From positions 54,817 to 118,816 of the forward strand of contig JAQXVO010000013.1 in assembly GCA_029224965.1 (NCBI GenBank): a DNA stretch of 64,000 nucleotides, given 5' to 3'. Both the position numbers and the translations under genes were made by a program. The notes below the pieces were generated by a model. The model did not search any database, had not been told where the DNA came from, and saw only the letters and a program-made list of their open reading frames with translations. The first letter of the stretch is position 1; each line of letters opens with the position of its first letter. Shown piece after piece: positions 54,301 through 62,572 of the stretch. Source of the DNA: Lachnospiraceae bacterium. GTDB taxonomy: Bacteria; Bacillota; Clostridia; Lachnospirales; Lachnospiraceae.

Positions 54301-54978
54301 TTACTCCTTCTTGTCTTCTCTTCTGCCCGTAATGGCAAATGTAACCCAGCCCGCAATCCGTACGGCGTGGTCACCAATCCTCTCCAGATATTTGGCAATC
54401 ATGAGAAGATCCAGAACGCTGGTTCCATAGGCCTTGATATCCTTGGCCTCCACCTTCTCATTCATCTTTTGAATGTCCTGAATCAGAGCCTCGCGGACAT
54501 GATCAAAGCAGGCGTCCACCTTGTCATCGGAAGCAATGACCTGTCTTGCCAGATTGGCATCCTGATGAACGAAGGCATCGATACTTTTGGAAACCATGCC
54601 CATGACATTTTCCGCCATGTCACGCATACCTATATTATCGTCCACCTGGCGAATCGTGTCCATAGTCACGATTTCTGCGATATCTGCGGCCTGGACACCG
54701 ATTCTTCTCATATCGGTGATCATTTTCAAGGCGGAGGAGATTCTCCTTAAGTCCGAAGCCACCGGCTGCTGGCGGAGAAGAAGGCGGAGGCAGAGGCTCT
54801 CGATCTTCCGGTCTTCTTCATTGATCTGATCGACCAGATCCGGGACTTCCTTTGCCATCATGAGATCATGCTGGAGAAGGGAGACGCAGGCCTTCCGGAT
54901 CGCATATTCACACATCATTCCTAATTTTGTCAGCTCTTGGTTCATCTCCTCAAGCTGCTCGTCGAAAACAGAACGCAT
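54301..54978 (-). CDS. phoU: Phosphate transport regulatory protein PhoU
   Basis: 225-aa all-helical protein with two three-helix bundles. The conserved patches are visible: EEDRKIESLCLRLLLRQQPV in the first bundle and IAKYLERIGDHAVRIA in the second, with the E..R..D metal-binding pattern. Its start overlaps the pstB stop by one base. It links PstB activity to PhoR signalling. Confidence 0.95.
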   Translation of the reverse strand: MRSVFDEQLEEMNQELTKLGMMCEYAIRKACVSLLQHDLMMAKEVPDLVDQINEEDRKIESLCLRLLLRQQPVASDLRRISSALKMITDMRRIGVQAADIAEIVTMDTIRQVDDNIGMRDMAENVMGMVSKSIDAFVHQDANLARQVIASDDKVDACFDHVREALIQDIQKMNEKVEAKDIKAYGTSVLDLLMIAKYLERIGDHAVRIAGWVTFAITGRREDKKE

Positions 54979-55733
54979 CAGCCAAACCTCCCTGTGATAT
55001 AATCTTCTGTCCTCTTGTCCTTGGGCATGGAGAAAATCTGTTCACTCTTACCGAATTCCACCATTTCACCCAGAAGGAAGAAGGCGCAGTAGTCGGATAT
55101 ACGGACCGCTTGCTGCATGTTATGAGTAACCATGATAACGGTATATTTTTTCTTGAGTTCGAGACAGAGCTCCTCGATCTTGCCTGTGGAAATAGGATCC
55201 AGAGCGGATGTGGACTCGTCCATGAGAAGGATATCGGGTTCCACGGCAAGGGCTCTTGCGATACAGAGTCTCTGCTGCTGGCCGCCGGACATGCCCAAAG
55301 CGCTGGTCTTCAGACGATCCTTGACCTCGTCCCAGATGGCTGCGCCGCGGAGCGATCTTTCGACGATCTCATCGAGCTTGACCTTGGAACGGATGCCGTG
55401 GATCCGGGGACCATAGGCGATATTGTCATAGATGCTCATGGGGAAGGGATTGGCCTTCTGGAAAACCATGCCGATCCGCTTCCGAAGGAGGGTGACATCG
55501 ACATTCCTGTCATAGATGTTCTGGCTCTCGTACTTGACTTCTCCGGTGATCTTTACATTGTCGACCAAATCATTCATCCGGTTCAGGGTCTTTAGGAAGG
55601 TGGACTTGCCGCAGCCGGAAGGTCCGATCAGAGCGGTAATCTGCTTCTCCGGGATCTGGATGGTTACGTCTTTCAAAGCATGATGATCGCCATACCACAG
55701 GTTCAGTTTGTTTGCTTCAATTGCATACTTCAT
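54978..55733 (-). CDS. pstB: Phosphate ABC transporter ATPase PstB
   Basis: 251 aa. Starts [20 protein letters not shown]; Walker [10 protein letters not shown], the PstB-specific [17 protein letters not shown]-loop [14 protein letters not shown], signature [15 protein letters not shown], Walker [14 protein letters not shown], switch His VTHNMQQA. Start preceded by AGGAAAAAAAATT. The 173-bp gap from pstA holds two copies of the structured repeat, unusual for an otherwise tight operon. Confidence 0.96.
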   Translation of the reverse strand: MKYAIEANKLNLWYGDHHALKDVTIQIPEKQITALIGPSGCGKSTFLKTLNRMNDLVDNVKITGEVKYESQNIYDRNVDVTLLRKRIGMVFQKANPFPMSIYDNIAYGPRIHGIRSKVKLDEIVERSLRGAAIWDEVKDRLKTSALGMSGGQQQRLCIARALAVEPDILLMDESTSALDPISTGKIEELCLELKKKYTVIMVTHNMQQAVRISDYCAFFLLGEMVEFGKSEQIFSMPKDKRTEDYITGRFG

Positions 55734-55750
55734 AATTTTTTTCCTATATT

Positions 55751-55820
55751 GTCCCGATTTCGAAGAAATCGGGACCTACGCAGGTGCCTCCGAACGGAAT
55801 TCGGTCTTCAATGGCATCTG
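55751..55820 (-). repeat. Structured intergenic repeat, copy 1
   Basis: Unit of about 81 bp with copy 2. Plus-strand layout: hairpin 1 GTCCCGATTTC-GAA-GAAATCGGGAC (55751-55775), linker CTACG, stem 2 left arm CAGGTGCC (55781-55788), hairpin 2 CCGAA/TTCGG (55790-55804), linker, and stem 2 right arm GGCATCTG (55813-55820). The pst mRNA carries the complementary strand, where the same folds form. Confidence 0.85.
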
Positions 55821-55831
55821 CTCCTTTTATT

Positions 55832-55901
55832 GTCCCGATTTCGAAGAAATCAGGACCTACGCAGATGCCCCCGAACGGAGTTCGGTCTTCAATGGCATCT
55901 G
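55832..55901 (-). repeat. Structured intergenic repeat, copy 2
   Basis: Tandem with copy 1 at an 81-bp period. Hairpin 1 (55832-55856) has one mismatch. Stem 2 is perfect (CAGATGCC/GGCATCTG), and hairpin 2 is CCGAAC-GGA-GTTCGG (55871-55885). Lies directly after the pstA stop codon. Confidence 0.85.
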
Positions 55902-55906
55902 CTCCT

Positions 55907-56806
55907 TTATTTCTTCAGTTTCTTACCTGCAAAATCTGCCAGGAAGTTAATGAGTAAGGTCAGAAGGATCAAAATGACGGCGATGGCGAAGGCGACATCG
56001 GTTTCACCACGCTCACTGGCGTATACATAGAGTGCAACTGTCAGTGTTGCAGAGGAGGAAGTCAGTGCATGGAAGAAATCGTTCAGTACCAGACCGAATC
56101 CGGCGGTGAAAAGGAGGGCCGCCGACTCGCCGACAATACGTCCGATGGCCAGGATACATCCGGTAACAATACCATCCATGGAGTTCGGCAGAACCACGGT
56201 CCGGATCATGTACCACTTGCCTGCGCCCAGAGCCAGGGAACCTTCCCGGTAGCTGGCAGGAACTGTCTTCAGACTTTCCTGGGTGGTCCGGATGATGGTC
56301 GGAAGAACCATCATAACCAGTGTTAGACCGCCGGCCAGGATGCCCTGCTGGAGTCCCATGAGCTGGGTGAAGATCAGCATGCCGACCAGACCGAAGATAA
56401 TGGAAGGAATACCGGTCAGGATCTCAGTTGCAAACTCGATCACCGATACCAGCTTCTTGTTCTTGGCATACTCGGTCAGGTAGATGGCCGCGCCGACACC
56501 GATCGGAAGCACGATGACCATGGCTACGATGATAATGTAGATCGTGTTCAAAATATTGGGCAGAATTCCGATTGTACCTTTTAGATAAGAAGTCTGTGAT
56601 TTCAGAAGTTTCCAGGTCAGATGAGGAATGCCCCGATAAAAAATATAGCCCAGAATGAAGAAAAGCAGGAATACTGTAACAATGGAACAGAGATATAAAA
56701 GACCGCGAATGGTCTTGTTCCAGATCTTTCGGCCGACTTTACTTCCAATATCTCTGGTGATGGAGTTCGGGCTGTTTACCATTTGAATATTTTCAACACT
56801 GGTCAT
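55907..56806 (-). CDS. pstA: Phosphate ABC transporter permease PstA
   Basis: 299 aa with six helices; the N-terminal cytosolic leader is about 35 residues. The binding-protein-dependent permease loop reads ASYREGSLALGAGKWYMIRT, the EAA motif. AVLFPIGVGAAIYLTEYAK-like sequence precedes it (LPIGVGAAIYLTEYAKNKKL). The ATG directly follows the pstC TAA, with GGGGGATAAGTAA as ribosome site. Pairs with PstC. Confidence 0.96.
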   Translation of the reverse strand: MTSVENIQMVNSPNSITRDIGSKVGRKIWNKTIRGLLYLCSIVTVFLLFFILGYIFYRGIPHLTWKLLKSQTSYLKGTIGILPNILNTIYIIIVAMVIVLPIGVGAAIYLTEYAKNKKLVSVIEFATEILTGIPSIIFGLVGMLIFTQLMGLQQGILAGGLTLVMMVLPTIIRTTQESLKTVPASYREGSLALGAGKWYMIRTVVLPNSMDGIVTGCILAIGRIVGESAALLFTAGFGLVLNDFFHALTSSSATLTVALYVYASERGETDVAFAIAVILILLTLLINFLADFAGKKLKK

Positions 56807-57805
56807 TTACTTATCCCCCTTTCCACGGATCAGAGCATTTAACACGCCGTTGATCAGCATAATGAACAGGAAGAGAACCAGCCCGATCGAAAACAGGGCA
56901 TTTCTCTGCAGAGATCCGACCGAAGCATAGGACATTTCGGATGCAATGGCTGTCGTCATGAAACGAACAGACTTCAAAAGTCCTGGCATATTTGCAACGT
57001 TTCCGGATACCATGATAATGGCCATTGCTTCTCCGATCGCACGGCCGACACCGAGGACAATTGAAGCTGCAATTCCGCTTCGTGCAGCATGGACAGAAAC
57101 TTTCATATAAGTCTCGGTCTCAGTTGCACCCAGAGCCAGGGAAGCATCTTCATACTCCTTGGGAACTGCATTCAATGCAGTTACCGAGACATTGATAATT
57201 GAAGGCAGAATCATGATAGCCAGGACAATGATGGCCGCCAGGAGAGTTGCACCGGAAGACAGTTTGAAGATCTTCTGAATTGCTGGAACCAGAACGATCA
57301 TGCCGACCAAGCCGTAGACAACAGAGGGAATACCGGCAAGGAGCTGAACTGCTGTCTGAATGACTTTAGCCGGTCCGGTCGGAGCCATCTTCGAAAGGTA
57401 GATTGCGGTCATAAGTCCGATCGGGACGCCAAGGATTACGGCACCGGCTGTTCCGTAGATGGAAGTCAGAATAAAGGGAAGGATACCGAATTGGGGGTTG
57501 ACCTTGGCGGTCGATTTCCAGACTCTGCCAAAAAGGAATTTGGTCAGTCCGATTTCTCTGATAGCCGGAATACCGGAAATAATCAGGTAGATCGAAATGG
57601 CCAGGACAAAGGTCACGGCGCAGAGGCCGCAGATCAGGAAGATGATCTGGGGAATCCGCTCGAAGGCCTTCTTCTGTCTTGAGAATTTCTCTAAGTTGCT
57701 TTCCTTCGTTCGCAAATCATTTGATTGAAATTCATTTACTTGTGAAACATTGTCTGCTGCAGAATTTGCAGAAACACTGACCGTTTCATTTTCTTTACTT
57801 GTCAT
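56807..57805 (-). CDS. pstC: Phosphate ABC transporter permease PstC
   Basis: 332 aa. A cytosolic leader of about 50 polar residues precedes six helices. Motifs: GIPSVVYGLVGMIVLVPAIQ, the EAA loop KEYEDASLALGATETETYMK, and ARSGIAASIVLGVGRAIGEA. It starts 58 bp after pstS and directly abuts pstA. The longer polar leader is a little unusual. Confidence 0.96.
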   Translation of the reverse strand: MTSKENETVSVSANSAADNVSQVNEFQSNDLRTKESNLEKFSRQKKAFERIPQIIFLICGLCAVTFVLAISIYLIISGIPAIREIGLTKFLFGRVWKSTAKVNPQFGILPFILTSIYGTAGAVILGVPIGLMTAIYLSKMAPTGPAKVIQTAVQLLAGIPSVVYGLVGMIVLVPAIQKIFKLSSGATLLAAIIVLAIMILPSIINVSVTALNAVPKEYEDASLALGATETETYMKVSVHAARSGIAASIVLGVGRAIGEAMAIIMVSGNVANMPGLLKSVRFMTTAIASEMSYASVGSLQRNALFSIGLVLFLFIMLINGVLNALIRGKGDK

Positions 57806-57863
57806 AGCTTTATCTTTCTACTTATTCTGGAAATAGATTTGCAAGCTGTGAATCCGATTGTTA

Positions 57864-58769
57864 TTACTGTGCGGTCGGAACGGCACCGGCCTTGGTGATC
57901 AGATCAGCGACATCCTTGGAAGTTGCATAATCGAAGAATGCCTGAGCGGTATCGGAAAGCTTGGTATCCTTCTTTGTAATCAGGTTGAAATCACGCTGTA
58001 CCTTGTAGCTTCCGTCTTTGATGTTCTTTTCGTTACACTCAACACCGCCGACGGTCAGGACCTTGACATCCTTGCTGTTCTCAACGGCTGAGTAAGAAGC
58101 ATAACCGATGGCGCTCTTGGAGTTCTTGACGGCCTCGATAACAGCACCGGTAGAAGTAAGCTCCTGTGCGTATTTGCACTGATCAGCGGTATTGGTTACA
58201 GTCTCGAAACCATCTCTGGTACCGGAACCTGCCTCACGGCCGATTGCTGCGATCTCACCGGAATCTCCGCCGACTCCGGACCAGTCGGTAACCTGACCGG
58301 TATAAATCTGAGCGATCTGATCAATGGAGATATCCTTCAGGGAATTGTCCTTATTTACGATGATTGCAATACCGTCAAGTGCGATGGTTGTCTGCTCCAG
58401 GCCCTTGGACTTCTCATCGTCCTTCAGATCTCTGGAAGCCAGGCCGATATCAGTGGAGCCATTGGAAACTGCCTCGATACCGGAGCCGGAACCGGTTGCA
58501 TCGTAGGTAACCTTGACATTCGGGTACTTCTGCATGAAGGATTCGGACAGAGCACCGATGACTTCCTCCATGGAAGTGGAACCGTTGGTGGATACATTGC
58601 CTGACAGGTTCTTGGTTTCTGTTGTCTTGGAGCTGCTGTTGCTGCTGGAGCTGGAACTTGAGCCGGAGCTTGAGCTTCCGCATCCGACAAAAAGAGATGC
58701 TGTAAGAAGAGCGGTCAGACCGATTGCAGCAGTACGCTTGCCAACAGACTTCAGATTCAATGTTTTCAT
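57864..58769 (-). CDS. pstS: Phosphate-binding lipoprotein PstS
   Basis: 301 aa. Signal peptide with lipobox ending LFVGC at Cys30, then a Ser-rich linker. The binding domain starts LSGNVSTNGSTSMEEVIGAL, a phosphate loop, followed by YDATGSGSGIEAVSNGSTDI and the third phosphate-contact region GREAGSGTRDGFE. ATG follows GGAGGAAAACA. First gene of the pst operon, with a regulated leader. It captures inorganic phosphate outside the membrane for PstCA. Confidence 0.96.
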   Translation of the reverse strand: MKTLNLKSVGKRTAAIGLTALLTASLFVGCGSSSSGSSSSSSSNSSSKTTETKNLSGNVSTNGSTSMEEVIGALSESFMQKYPNVKVTYDATGSGSGIEAVSNGSTDIGLASRDLKDDEKSKGLEQTTIALDGIAIIVNKDNSLKDISIDQIAQIYTGQVTDWSGVGGDSGEIAAIGREAGSGTRDGFETVTNTADQCKYAQELTSTGAVIEAVKNSKSAIGYASYSAVENSKDVKVLTVGGVECNEKNIKDGSYKVQRDFNLITKKDTKLSDTAQAFFDYATSKDVADLITKAGAVPTAQ

Positions 58770-58798
58770 TGTTTTCCTCCTCGTTTTATCAAACGAAA

Positions 58799-58831
58799 AA
58801 CACCTGTAAGTTTCTTTTGCTTACAGGTGTT
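58799..58831 (-). terminator. Terminator-like hairpin in the pstS leader
   Basis: Perfect stem ACACCTGTAAG/CTTACAGGTGT (12 bp with the outer A-T pair), loop of 9 bases, followed on the minus strand by TTTTTCGTTTG. It lies between the predicted pstS promoter and its ribosome site, so it may act as an attenuator. Confidence 0.65.
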
Positions 58832-58846
58832 ATCTTAGAGATTTTA

Positions 58847-58895
58847 TGTGAAGTCTATTATCGGTGCTTTGTAAAGTCTTTGTAAAAAATGTAAA
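58847..58895 (-). promoter_or_regulatory. Pho-box-like promoter of pstS
   Basis: On the minus strand TTTACA occurs three times (58895-58890, 58886-58881, 58875-58870), start-to-start 9 and 11 bp. A -10-like GATAAT follows at 58862-58857, and a further TTCACA at 58852-58847. Spacing matches PhoP/PhoB direct-repeat sites (TT[ACT]ACA with 11-bp period). Confidence 0.65.
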
Positions 58896-58917
58896 GGCGT
58901 AAGATTACAATGTAATA

Positions 58918-58991
58918 GGAGCAGACGCCATTGAAATTCGAGCTTCGCTCGAAGGCGTCTGCGTAGGTCATGATTCTGAAAGAATCATGAC
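58918..58991 (+). repeat. Structured intergenic repeat, copy 3 (opposite orientation)
   Basis: Stem 2 CAGACGCC (58922-58929)/GGCGTCTG (58954-58961), hairpin 2 TTCGAGC-TTC-GCTCGAA (58937-58953), hairpin 1 GTCATGATTCT-GAA-AGAATCATGAC (58967-58991). The layout is the same as copies 1 and 2, with paired changes in every stem. Hairpin 1 includes the stop codon of the adjacent isomerase gene. Confidence 0.85.
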
Positions 58992-60544
58992 AGACCCCAA
59001 GGATTCTCCGTCTTGTAGAGAGATCCGGCCGGATGATTATAGCCGATCTTCTCCGGGCAGATGCCGATGAATTTCAGGGCATCATAGAGACTCTTAGCAT
59101 AGTGGCCGAACATCACAGCGCCATGATGAGGATAATGATTCTCGATCAGCTCATAGCGGTAGAAACGTCCCATTTCAGGGATAGCAAAGACACCGATGGA
59201 TCCGAAGGACCGTGTCTTGACCGGAAGAACCTCGCCCTCTGCAGCATAGGCTCTCAAGTCTGCGTCTGCAGTGGACTGAATCCGATAGAATGTGATGTCG
59301 CCCGGCTTGATGTCGCCTTCCATGGTTCCGTCGCACCATTCTTTCGGATGGGTATTGGCCATGATCTTCTGATAGCCGATATGAGGATCTGTGAGATAAT
59401 TGGAGCAGGTGTTGCCGCAGTGGAAGCCCATGAAGGTATCGGTATGCTTCCAGTCGTAGTCGAACTTGCCCTTGATTTCTTCTTCATACATATCCTTGGG
59501 TACGGAGTTATTGATATCGAGAAGGGTAACCGGATGTCCGGATACGCACCAGCCGATGTACTCGGACAGGGTTCCGTAAATATCAACCTCGCAGGAAACA
59601 GGAATTCCTCTTCCGGTCAGACGGCTGTTGACGAAGCAGGGAACGAAACGGAACATATCCTCGAATGCCGGCCAGCACTTGGTGGTCAGAGCAACATATT
59701 TCCGATAACCCTTATTGGCATCGATCCAGTCCAGAAGGGTTACTTCATAGGCTGCGAACTTGTCCAGCATCTTGGACTGAGCCTCGGACATCTTCCCTTC
59801 CTCGATATGAAGTTCCATCATCATATCAAGCTTTGTTGCATGAATCCGCTCATTCTGTCCCTTGACGACATCTTCCGGAAGGTCGAATTTCTCGGGTTCA
59901 TAGTGCTTTTCATATGCTTCATAGAGATCCAGCTCGGACTCTTCTTCAATTTCGACATTCAGATTGTAGAGCTGACGGATGGGTGCGTTGCAGGCCAGGA
60001 AATTTGCAGGACGGGGACCGAAGGAAATGATCTTTAAGCCATCAAGTCCCAGACGTACACGTGCGATGGGCAGGAATTCATGAATCATATCAGCACAGGC
60101 AGCTGCATCACCGACCGGATATTCCGGAATCCAGACTCTGGTATTCCGAAGATTCAGGTTGTAGGAAGCATTGAGCATGCCGCAGTAGGCATCGCCACGG
60201 CCTTCGATCCCCAAGGTGTTCTTGCCCTCTTCTGCTGCTGCACAGAACATAACCGGTCCGTCAAAGTGCTTTGCCAGCAGGGTTTCAGAGATTTCCGGTC
60301 CGAAATTTCCGAGATATACACAAAGGGCGTTGCAGCCGGCCTTCTTTACATCTTCCAGAGCATTGACCATGTCGATCTCGGATTCTACGATGGTAATCGG
60401 ACATTCGTAGAGACTGTCGGCTCCGTACTTCTCTGTGTAAGCCTTGGCAACGGCCTTTCTCCGGTTTACCGCAAGCGGTGCCGGGAAACAGTCACGGGAT
60501 ACAGCGACCAGACCAACTTTTACTTCAGGAATGTTACTTGTCAT
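58985..60544 (-). CDS. L-fucose/L-arabinose isomerase family sugar isomerase
   Basis: 519-aa ketol-isomerase of the FucI/AraA-like fold. The N-terminal domain (VKVGLVAVSRDCFPAPLAVN, CNALCVYLGNFGPEISETLL) has the Rossmann-like layout; later blocks include GLKIISFGPRPANFLACNAP, MMMELHIEEGKMS and SCEVDIYGTLSEYIG, with acidic and His residues for a metal site. The start is at the ATG after GGAGGAAAAAATC; 21 extra in-frame codons upstream lack a ribosome site. It is followed by repeat copy 3 and preceded by xylulokinase on the same strand, so the ketose product is probably a pentulose. Exact sugar uncertain. Confidence 0.88.
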   Translation of the reverse strand: MTSNIPEVKVGLVAVSRDCFPAPLAVNRRKAVAKAYTEKYGADSLYECPITIVESEIDMVNALEDVKKAGCNALCVYLGNFGPEISETLLAKHFDGPVMFCAAAEEGKNTLGIEGRGDAYCGMLNASYNLNLRNTRVWIPEYPVGDAAACADMIHEFLPIARVRLGLDGLKIISFGPRPANFLACNAPIRQLYNLNVEIEEESELDLYEAYEKHYEPEKFDLPEDVVKGQNERIHATKLDMMMELHIEEGKMSEAQSKMLDKFAAYEVTLLDWIDANKGYRKYVALTTKCWPAFEDMFRFVPCFVNSRLTGRGIPVSCEVDIYGTLSEYIGWCVSGHPVTLLDINNSVPKDMYEEEIKGKFDYDWKHTDTFMGFHCGNTCSNYLTDPHIGYQKIMANTHPKEWCDGTMEGDIKPGDITFYRIQSTADADLRAYAAEGEVLPVKTRSFGSIGVFAIPEMGRFYRYELIENHYPHHGAVMFGHYAKSLYDALKFIGICPEKIGYNHPAGSLYKTENPWGLS

Positions 60545-60752
60545 GATTTTTTCCTCCAATACATAACATTGTGATTTTGATTGAGAAAAGATTCTCAATT
60601 CTTTCATTTTCAGCAGACCTTCTGTTGAATCAGACCCTATGTCTATTGTATTACTTTATGATCTGAAATATAGAGCCAGTTACAGTATGGTCTGCATTCT
60701 TACTTGATCAGAAACAGGCAGTGCTATCTGTATTTACTGTCGTTTGAAAATA

Positions 60753-62240
60753 TTAATTCTCAGCTGGCAGTGTGAGCTTAGGGAAGACATGCTTCAGGGC
60801 CGGATAAAGCTCCCGGTAAACCTGATAGCGCTCTTCGTAACGGCTGACAATCTCCGGATCAGGTTCGGTGACTGCCTTCACACGGATCAGTGCCTTTACG
60901 GCCTCTTCCACCGATGCATAAGCGCCATCACAGACAGCTGCCAGAATGGCTCCGCCATAACCCGGGCCCTGCTCGGTTTCCGGCTGTTTCAGCGTGAGAT
61001 TCCAGATATTGGCACAGATATTTCTCCAGATAGGATTTCTGGATCCGCCGCCGCAGATCATGGACTCTGTAAGAACGATGCCCGCTTTTCTGGCTTCTTC
61101 GAGCGAGTCACGCATGCCGAAGGCGACGCCCTCCATCATGGCCTGAACCAGATCAACCCGCTTCGTATCCATGGACATGCCGATAAAGCAGGATCTTGCC
61201 GAAGGATCGTTGTGAGGCGCCCGCTCGCCCATGAGATAAGGGAGATAGAAGACCTGATTTCTGCCCCAGTTTTCCTTCTTAACCTGACCGCGCTCCGCAT
61301 CGTAATCCTTGGTCTGAAGAATTTCTTCCATCATCCATTTATTGCAGGAAGCAGCGGAAAGCATGCAGCCCATTAAATGATAGCCGCCATCGGCATGAAC
61401 GAAGGAATGAATGCCCTCGGAAGGAAGGGTAAATTGTGCAGTCGGAATGAAGACCGTTCCGGAAGTTCCTAGAGAGATGTTGCAGGTTCCCTCTCCGACC
61501 GTTCCGGTTCCGATGGCTGCAGCAGCATTGTCTCCAGCACCTGCGCAGACACGAACCGATTCCGGAATTCCGAGTTCCCTTGCAACCTCCGGACGAAGAG
61601 TTCCGATTTCTTCATAAGATTCATGAAGTTTGGGCAGCTGTTCCTTTCGGATTCCGCAGATCGAAAGCATTTCATCGGACCAGCACTTGTTCTTTACATC
61701 CAGAAGCAGCATGCCGGAGGCATCGCTGTAATCTGTCACAAAGCTTCCGGTCAGAAGATAGTTGATATAATCCTTGGGAAGCATGATCTTTCTGATCTTA
61801 TTGAAATTCTCAGGCTCATGCTTTTTGACCCAGAGGATCTTCGGCGCTGTGAATCCGGCGAAAGCGATATTTCCGGTGTATTCCCGAAGCTTATCCTTAC
61901 CGACCTTCTGATTCAGTTCCTCAGTCTCTTCCTGGGTCCGTCCGTCATTCCAAAGAATAGCTGGTCGGATGACCTGATCTCTGTCATCGAGAATGACGAG
62001 GCCATGCATCTGTCCGCCTGCTCCAATAGCCCGGACCTGACTCTTATCAATTTCTGAAAGAAGCTCTTTCAGGCCGTCCATTACCTGCTTCCACCAGTCA
62101 GCCGGTTCCTGTTCCGACCAGCCAGGCTTCGGAAAATGAAGCGGATAATCGCGGGATACGATCTTTTTGATCTCTCCCTTTTCATTCATGAGAAGGATCT
62201 TGACTGCACTCGTACCAAGATCAACACCGATATAATACAT
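60753..62240 (-). CDS. xylB: Xylulokinase (FGGY family)
   Basis: 495-aa sugar kinase. N-terminal ATPase-fold segment MYYIGVDLGTSAVKILLMNE, the xylulose-site region AIGAGGQMHGLVILDDRD and ILWNDGRTQEE, phosphate-binding CNISLGTSGTVF, and the C-terminal ESMICGGGSRNPIWRNICAN. The GQMHG motif is typical for xylulokinase rather than glycerol kinase. Forms a pentose-use pair with the downstream isomerase (208-bp gap). Start preceded by GGGGGAAAATCGA. Confidence 0.93.
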   Translation of the reverse strand: MYYIGVDLGTSAVKILLMNEKGEIKKIVSRDYPLHFPKPGWSEQEPADWWKQVMDGLKELLSEIDKSQVRAIGAGGQMHGLVILDDRDQVIRPAILWNDGRTQEETEELNQKVGKDKLREYTGNIAFAGFTAPKILWVKKHEPENFNKIRKIMLPKDYINYLLTGSFVTDYSDASGMLLLDVKNKCWSDEMLSICGIRKEQLPKLHESYEEIGTLRPEVARELGIPESVRVCAGAGDNAAAAIGTGTVGEGTCNISLGTSGTVFIPTAQFTLPSEGIHSFVHADGGYHLMGCMLSAASCNKWMMEEILQTKDYDAERGQVKKENWGRNQVFYLPYLMGERAPHNDPSARSCFIGMSMDTKRVDLVQAMMEGVAFGMRDSLEEARKAGIVLTESMICGGGSRNPIWRNICANIWNLTLKQPETEQGPGYGGAILAAVCDGAYASVEEAVKALIRVKAVTEPDPEIVSRYEERYQVYRELYPALKHVFPKLTLPAEN

Positions 62241-62572
62241 TCGATTTTCCCCCCTGATTCTTTGATAGAATTTTTTGCTTTATAGCGTCTTCTATAATAA
62301 GAAAATGTATCCTTTACAACTTTTGTAAAGTTACTTTATAAAAGCATCTTCATCATAGAATCTTATAGGTATTTTGTCAATTCAAAATAGAGCCAAACAG
62401 TATCATTTTTGGATTTTAAAAGGAAAATTTTTTTCAGATGACAAGAACCAGATCTTTTACTATCATATTTAAGGTTGAAGATAAGAAAGTAATTTTAAGT
62501 TTCTGCTGGAAATGCGCTGAAAAACATCTGCTTCAGAATGAATAAAAAAGAATATAAAAAGAGGTTAAAGAT
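62241..62572. other. Divergent promoter region of xylB and trmL
   Basis: 332-bp AT-rich spacer. It contains the palindromic operator described separately, and on the minus strand a TTGTAA/TATAGA promoter-like pair spaced 17 bp. No gene seen. Confidence 0.5.
62313..62329 (-). promoter_or_regulatory. Candidate operator upstream of xylB
   Basis: TTTACAA-CTT-TTGTAAA is a perfect inverted repeat with 7-bp arms. On the minus strand its end overlaps a -35-like TTGTAA that is 17 bp from TATAGA. A repressor binding here would block xylB; no regulator gene is adjacent. Confidence 0.5.

Noticed and set aside
55751..55901. The tandem repeats between pstA and pstB considered as ordinary terminators
   Set aside because: The hairpins lack T runs on the pst mRNA strand and the unit has a fixed multi-stem layout repeated elsewhere, so plain termination does not explain it.
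60744..61376. Long plus-strand open frame opposite xylulokinase
   Set aside because: It is antisense to a well-supported kinase gene, has no recognisable domain and no ribosome site.
62313..62329. TTTACA motif upstream of xylB considered as a Pho box
   Set aside because: It is an inverted repeat rather than direct repeats at an 11-bp period.
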